Assembly (NCBI GenBank): GCA_963782985.1 | Contig: CAWALU010000007.1 | Span: 178,745 to 242,744 of the forward strand | Direction of reading: 5' to 3' | Source of the DNA: CAVSWT01 sp963782985 | Lineage (GTDB): Bacteria > Bacteroidota > Ignavibacteria > Ignavibacteriales > Ignavibacteriaceae | DNA length: 64,000 nucleotides | Part shown: one piece after another, positions 59,446 through 64,000 of the stretch | How positions within the stretch are numbered: position 1 is the stretch's first letter | How the letters are laid out: every line of letters begins with the position of its first letter | Translations under genes and position numbers: made by a program | The notes under the pieces: generated by a model | Database searches by the model: none | What the model was told of the DNA's origin: nothing | What the model saw: the letters and a program-made list of their open reading frames with translations, nothing else

Positions 59446-59699
59446 ATTTTTACTCCTTTTTAATATAGGGTTTCAATATAAATGCCAGGATAATTAATGT
59501 AATTTTGGGTGGAATTGAATTTCAATTTTTCTTAGAAAATTTAATATAAGCGTAACAATTCTTTCGCATTTTAGTAACAAATAATCATTATTTTCGTTAT
59601 GAGAAAATTAATGATTAAAAATAATATTGCTTTTAATAGTTTATTTAATGGCATTATACTTGTAACTTTATTTTACTAACACATGAAGGATTTTTTACA

Positions 59700-59981
59700 G
59701 TGGATGCGGTAAAACAAGAAGTGATTACAAAGCCGGATAATATTTCTACAAATTCATCAAAATCTACATCTATAATTATGAACTACATAGTTATACCATT
59801 GAGAGCGGGGATATTTGGCTTTTTAATTTATTTTGCAGTGATAGCTTTTACAAAATTTATTGCATATTCGTTAGGAATATCGGATGATTTTACGTTGGGT
59901 AATTACGATTTATTATTATCGTCGGTGGGATTTTTATATTCATTCCTTTATCATTTAATTAAAAATTTTACTCCAAAATAA
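59700..59981 (+). CDS. Small two-helix membrane protein, unknown
   Basis: 93 residues from GTG 59700, with GAAGGA about 10 nt upstream. A polar Ser/Thr/Lys-rich N-terminus (1-25) is followed by two hydrophobic segments (about 30-56 and 68-86) joined by a loop with GISDDFTLGNYD, ending in a basic tail. I recognise no family. It is isolated between gaps of about 250 bp. Confidence 0.6.
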   Translation: MDAVKQEVITKPDNISTNSSKSTSIIMNYIVIPLRAGIFGFLIYFAVIAFTKFIAYSLGISDDFTLGNYDLLLSSVGFLYSFLYHLIKNFTPK

Positions 59982-60218
59982 TTTTTCTTCAAGCAGAACC
60001 TTTCTTAATTCCCAATTAAATTTTTTATCCGCTCACTATTTTTTTTCGCTCTATTTTGATAGGCAATCTAAATCTGATACACTTATTTGCTTTCATTTTA
60101 AAATTTTTAATTTCAATTGTTAAATACGTCAAATGGTATAATAGTTGACTATTTACAAATTCAATATAATTTATTTTAGGTGAGAGTAGGTTTGTAAAAA
60201 TGATGAGAGAAAGATAAA

Positions 60219-60413
60219 ATGGAAACTATATTTGATCATAACATAACCGATAAAGAATTAGAATATCTTCATATTAAACATAAAAATTTGAGCGAGTATA
60301 AAAATAATTTAGGCGATTATAAAAGACTCTCTGATTTGTATGTATTATTTAAAATGCGGGATGACGAAAATAAAGCGCAGCAATACGCTGATGAATTGAA
60401 AGAGTATAAGTGA
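60219..60413 (+). CDS. Small charged protein, unknown
   Basis: 64 residues, rich in Lys, Glu, Asp and Tyr and predicted helical (DKELEYLHIKHKNLSEYKNN, MRDDENKAQQYADELKEYK). No membrane segment or known motif. A GAGAGAAAG stretch before ATG may serve as ribosome site. It converges with the glycosidase gene 48 bp on. It may be a real small gene, but support is only length and composition. Confidence 0.5.
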   Translation: METIFDHNITDKELEYLHIKHKNLSEYKNNLGDYKRLSDLYVLFKMRDDENKAQQYADELKEYK

Positions 60414-60461
60414 AGACGATAAACATTATTCTTGTAGCAATCAGGTTTACTATTCATAAAA

Positions 60462-62528
60462 TTATTTTCCAAACAATTCATAAATACAATACAAATACCA
60501 GCCCGCCGCCCACATAAATTGGGGCTTATCAATTTTACCATATTCATTTGGTTTGTTGTAATTGCTGTTGCGGTATTCATACATAGCCGGCTGTCCATTT
60601 GGACTATTAATTATTCCATTCAACGTCATAGTTCTTTTAATAAACTCCAACGCTTTTTCCTTCTGACCGGTTTTAATTAAAGCCAAAGCATACCAGGCGT
60701 TGCCGTGCATCCAAATTCCGCCGTTGGCATATTTAAAAGGCTCGCCTGCTTCGTTGCCCGCAAATTTTAATTTATCAATTAGAAGATGAAAGTCCATCGG
60801 GAACAAAGTGTAGATTCCTAATTTTTCGTCTAATAATTTTTCAGAAGCTGTTTGAATTAATTCTTTACTTCGCTCATCATCTAACAAATTAAAATAAACT
60901 GCGAGCAGCGAACCCATATAATAATGCTTATCAATAGAACCATCTTCATAAAAATTGATAAGATATTTTTGATCTTCGCTCCACAATTTTTCGTTCAAAG
61001 TTTTTTGCATTGTGTCAGCAAGCTTTTCGTAGAATGAAAAATCAATTTTCTTATTTAATGCTTTAGAAATTTCGATAAAATCTTTTAAAGACTTAATTGA
61101 AAGAATAGTCATATAAGCCCGCGGACCAAAGTTATGGCCGATGTCCCACCAATCGGGACGGTAAGCCCAAATCAATCCATCTTTTTCATTCTGCAATGTT
61201 TGTTCAATTGATTTTTGAATAAATGGATAAAGTTGATTTGCAAAAGATGTATCGGAGGAATGTTTTAAATAGCTTGCCGAAAGTATTGTAAACCAAAAAT
61301 GATTCCAGTTATCCGGAGTGGCGTATTCGGTTTTAAATGTTGAATCTTTCCAATAGTAAGCGTGAGGAATAATTTTATTTTTATCTGCATGATCAATTAT
61401 AAACTGAAGATTATTTTTAACTCTTGCTAAATCAAAATTGACCGCAGCTAAGTCTGTAAGCAAAACATCGTGCGTAAAATAAAAGTTGTACTCAGCGGGG
61501 CAAGGCATCGGCTGAATGCTGCCGTCAATGTAATGCTGATTAACCGCAAGTACCGCCCGCGCCCAAATAATTGTTTTATCTAAAACCTTATCGCCGGTTA
61601 AAAATAAATTTTTATTTACTTCGCTTAAAACAAAATTCTCATAAGCGTTTATTTCATCTTTGTAATTTGCACGAAGTTGATTAACTAATTCTTTCATTTC
61701 ATTTTTTGTGGAAGAACCAATTAACTGAACTATCTTTAACGATTCATTCCGTTTCACGGCTTCTTGGTATATAAAACCTGCGGCTGGAATTTCTATATTT
61801 TCAGAGCTTACAGAATCACTTTCAATTCTATCATCGCCATCCCTCCACCAATTTTTTCTATTAAGATTTTTAGTATTGGTATAATCATCTTTAAAAACTG
61901 GAATGGCCCCGATATTTGAAACAAATATTTGCGCATACTTAGTTTCCAATTCATCGTAGTTAAAATAAGTCGTACTTGTTGTATCATCGTATTCAGACGA
62001 TGCATCAGTTTTATGATTATAAGTGTGTGAAGTTTTTAATGACGCCGCTAAATCGGTAAACAAAGTATAAGTTTTAATTGAGTCAGTTAAGTTTTTAATT
62101 TCAATTGATAAAACCATAACCGGTTTATCATTACAAAAATTATAAGAGATTTTTATCTCTCGCGTCTTTTCAATTCTTTTAAATGAAACTGAGTACGGAG
62201 TAAGTTCAAACTCAAATGGTTTTGCGTGCAGCCATTCAAGATCATCTTCCCCTTCAGTTAAGCCCATCGTCATTATAAAAGTAGAATCACGTTTCCAATA
62301 ATCAGCGCTTAAATCAATGCTGTTAGCAGCCGGATAATAAAAACTTATTCGCTGCGGCGCAGGAAAGCTGTGATGAAATTCGGCACCGACAAAGTGATTG
62401 CCCACTTCAATTTGTGCATCGCCTTTAAAATGAACTTCAATATCTTTTCGTTCAATTTTATTTTGTGAAAAAATATTTATTAAGAAAAGGAAAATAAAAA
62501 CAGGGAGTAATTTTATTCTAGAAGTCAT
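60462..62528 (-). CDS. Secreted six-hairpin glycosidase-like protein
   Basis: 688 residues from ATG 62528, chosen because it opens a signal peptide (ending NIFSQ) and lies outside the palindromic repeat; a GTG at 62540 would add four residues from the repeat. The C-terminal two thirds (about 310-685) have the (alpha/alpha)6 look of amylo-alpha-1,6-glucosidase/GH63-type enzymes: EYNFYFTHDVLLTDLAAV, WNHFWFTILSASYL, WAYRPDWWDIGHNFGPRAY, GGIWMHGNAWYALALIK. The family and catalytic acids cannot be fixed by eye. It lies downstream of a GH130 gene on the same strand, so the two probably act on one glycan. Confidence 0.75.
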   Translation of the reverse strand: MTSRIKLLPVFIFLFLINIFSQNKIERKDIEVHFKGDAQIEVGNHFVGAEFHHSFPAPQRISFYYPAANSIDLSADYWKRDSTFIMTMGLTEGEDDLEWLHAKPFEFELTPYSVSFKRIEKTREIKISYNFCNDKPVMVLSIEIKNLTDSIKTYTLFTDLAASLKTSHTYNHKTDASSEYDDTTSTTYFNYDELETKYAQIFVSNIGAIPVFKDDYTNTKNLNRKNWWRDGDDRIESDSVSSENIEIPAAGFIYQEAVKRNESLKIVQLIGSSTKNEMKELVNQLRANYKDEINAYENFVLSEVNKNLFLTGDKVLDKTIIWARAVLAVNQHYIDGSIQPMPCPAEYNFYFTHDVLLTDLAAVNFDLARVKNNLQFIIDHADKNKIIPHAYYWKDSTFKTEYATPDNWNHFWFTILSASYLKHSSDTSFANQLYPFIQKSIEQTLQNEKDGLIWAYRPDWWDIGHNFGPRAYMTILSIKSLKDFIEISKALNKKIDFSFYEKLADTMQKTLNEKLWSEDQKYLINFYEDGSIDKHYYMGSLLAVYFNLLDDERSKELIQTASEKLLDEKLGIYTLFPMDFHLLIDKLKFAGNEAGEPFKYANGGIWMHGNAWYALALIKTGQKEKALEFIKRTMTLNGIINSPNGQPAMYEYRNSNYNKPNEYGKIDKPQFMWAAGWYLYCIYELFGK

Positions 62529-62540
62529 GTTATTTGGCAC

Positions 62541-62602
62541 AGACGTTCAGTGAACGCCTAAAGAATTTTGTTTATTCAGAGACGTTCTCAGAACGTCTTT
62601 AC
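62541..62602. repeat. Pair of GACGTTC palindromes between the glycosidase genes
   Basis: AGACGTTCAGTGAACGCCT (62541-62559) and the perfect palindrome AGACGTTCTCAGAACGTCT (62580-62598), followed by TTAC. Same layout as the AGACGC...GCGTCTCTAC palindromes at 12269 and 16484, with different stem bases. It fills the gap between the two glycoside genes. Confidence 0.6.
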
Positions 62603-62610
62603 TATTATTA

Positions 62611-64000
62611 TTATGGATTATTTCGAGTCAACTCATTTAGTAAATCATTTAAATTTACTTTTGCAATGCTGCTTGCGTGGTCTGACATTGCGTATGGAAT
62701 TATTAATTCATTGCCATATATTGCTCCGCCGCAGCTATAAACCACATTAGGCACATAGCCTTCGCGCTCATTTTCATTGGCTGTTAAAAGCGGTTCTTCT
62801 AAACGCCCGATTACTTTTGAGGGATTATTTATATCTAATAAAAAAGCGCCGATAGAATATTCTCGCATAGCGCCAACGCCATGACTTAGCACCAGCCATC
62901 CCGCGTCCGTTTCGATTGGCGAACCACAGTTGCCAAGCTGAACAAATTCCCAGGGATAAGTCGGCTTAAGTATTAATTGTTTAGTGTACCAAAAGTGAAG
63001 CAGATCGGAAAACATTAAAAAAATATTTTCATTATCCTGCCGCGAGATCATTGCATAAAGACCATTAACTTTTCTGGGGAACAAAGCCATACCTTTATTT
63101 TTAACTTCCGGTCCATTTAATGTTGTAATTTTAAAATGAAGAAAATCTTTTGTTTCAAGCAGCTGCGGAAAAATAACTTTGCCGTCATAAGCCGTATAGG
63201 TAGCGTAATAAGTTCTCTCCCCCTCTTCATTATAAAATTCCACAAACCTGGCGTCTTCAATTCCATTTATTTCAGAAGGTGAATGAGGAAAAATTATTCT
63301 CTCAGAAAGTCTTTGTTCATTATTATATTGAATTTCATAATTTGAAAGAGCTAAAGATAAAATTGCTTTTGCGGTAAACTCATAATCTCCATTTTTATTT
63401 TTATAAGGTCGAAACAATATTTTTATAGATTCTTCCAGATCAGCTATCGTGAAATTATCTTCAAGGCTGTTCATAATTTTTTTTGCGAAATCGTTTAATA
63501 AATCAAGCTCGAAAAGTTTTTTTTCAAATAGCATTTTATCATAAATGGGATTGGAAATATTTTCTGAAGTTGTAACAAAACGGGTGGGTTCATTTATTGT
63601 TATTTTATTCTCTTTATCAATAACTCCGCTTCTAAAAGTAATAGATGAAATATGCCCTTCGCCTGTAGCCCGCAGACTTAAAATAAAACGGCGGCTTCCT
63701 TCCGGAATATCTGATTGGTCCGGATGCCAAACCATTGAGGGATTAAACAATGCGGCAGATTCCAAAGAATATTCTAAAGTAAAATACGCGCCAATTAATA
63801 ATTTTCTTTCATAAGTCAAGGGCTGATCAGTTAATAAATAGTGCTTAATACTCTCAAATCTTTTAAAATAATAATCCCGCAGTCTTTGATGCCTTTCTTC
63901 ATATTCGGTCATATTCTGCTTAAGTTCTTTTTTAACATCTTTTTCAGAAAGCGTTAAAATTCTTCCAATGATTTTAATAGTTCGCTCTTCAGAAATAATA
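62611..64000 (-). CDS. GH130 family glycosidase/phosphorylase (5' end outside window)
   Basis: The reading frame is open to the right edge without a stop, and residues before the first ATG (63912), such as TIKIIGRILTLSEKDVKKEL, match the usual GH130 N-terminal region, so the gene continues beyond 64000. GH130 enzymes phosphorolyse or hydrolyse beta-1,2- or beta-1,4-linked mannosides. Propeller landmarks: NGIEDARFVEFY (with catalytic Asp), ATYTAYDG, GNCGSPIETDAGWLVLSHGV, LDINNPSKVIGRLEEPLL and PNVVYSCGGAIYG. The six-hairpin protein follows, pointing to a small mannan- or oligosaccharide-processing cluster extending right. Confidence 0.88.
   Translation of the reverse strand, partial: IISEERTIKIIGRILTLSEKDVKKELKQNMTEYEERHQRLRDYYFKRFESIKHYLLTDQPLTYERKLLIGAYFTLEYSLESAALFNPSMVWHPDQSDIPEGSRRFILSLRATGEGHISSITFRSGVIDKENKITINEPTRFVTTSENISNPIYDKMLFEKKLFELDLLNDFAKKIMNSLEDNFTIADLEESIKILFRPYKNKNGDYEFTAKAILSLALSNYEIQYNNEQRLSERIIFPHSPSEINGIEDARFVEFYNEEGERTYYATYTAYDGKVIFPQLLETKDFLHFKITTLNGPEVKNKGMALFPRKVNGLYAMISRQDNENIFLMFSDLLHFWYTKQLILKPTYPWEFVQLGNCGSPIETDAGWLVLSHGVGAMREYSIGAFLLDINNPSKVIGRLEEPLLTANENEREGYVPNVVYSCGGAIYGNELIIPYAMSDHASSIAKVNLNDLLNELTRNNP

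Noticed and set aside
59446..59500. TGGCAT-N5-TTGA as a sigma-54 promoter for the 24-codon ORF
   Set aside because: The essential GC of the -12 element is missing.

Overview
The window looks like a chromosomal segment of an AT-rich, Gram-negative, free-living bacterium of the Bacteroidota/Chlorobi (FCB) superphylum, most plausibly class Ignavibacteria. The case rests on: a C-terminal sorting tail of the 'NYPNPFNP...YNILGQ' type on a subtilase; outer-membrane genes (Omp85 protein, SLBB exporter, parvulin chaperones); an omega subunit gene in the yicC-gmk-rpoZ-coaBC order; and many clear Shine-Dalgarno sites matching the intact CCUCC at the 16S 3' end, which typical Bacteroidetes rarely use. 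No 16S database comparison was possible, so the class is an inference.

Layout. 1-5020: an rRNA operon on the minus strand (tandem promoters, boxA, 16S, tRNA-Ile, tRNA-Ala, 23S cut by the left edge). 5040-9939: minus-strand envelope genes (transglutaminase-like protein, Gly-rich outer-membrane protein, RfbB, SLBB export protein). 10266-13167: plus-strand DUF4256, AnmK and endonuclease IV, separated by dispersed repeats. 13237-29113: a long minus-strand housekeeping block (DnaB, family 4 UDG, CoaBC, omega, Gmk, YicC, Omp85, L,D-transpeptidase-like protein, Frr, PyrH, EF-Ts, S2, S9, L13, two envelope proteins). 29260-39665: plus-strand epimerase, deoxyhypusine synthase-like enzyme, TrkA/TrkH, polyphosphate kinase, Mrp plus NifU-like protein, AI-2E permease. 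39713-48840: minus-strand MoxR, three parvulin/SurA-type proteins, a secreted subtilase and MetG. 49036-53484: plus-strand TPR protein, LiaF-like protein, LytS-type kinase, macrodomain protein and a lipoprotein. 53536-59147: two EamA transporters, enolase and a two-component system. 59371-64000: small orphan ORFs, then a six-hairpin glycosidase-like protein and a GH130 enzyme that runs off the right edge.

How it fits together. Most of the window is core information processing and cell-envelope biogenesis. The parvulin trio and Omp85 protein suit outer-membrane protein folding; RfbB and the SLBB protein suit surface polysaccharide; AnmK, the DUF1460 protein and the YkuD-like protein suit peptidoglycan turnover. 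There is no phage, transposase, CRISPR array or plasmid gene. The non-routine content is: a family of short palindromes, one inserted in frame inside a DUF4256 gene and one supplying the coaBC stop codon; a second dispersed repeat family; three genes broken by single-base A/T-run frameshifts, likely assembly errors; a YkuD protein with Ser for the catalytic Cys; an OmpR-type regulator preceded by 11-bp-phased direct repeats; and a 24-codon membrane-peptide ORF.
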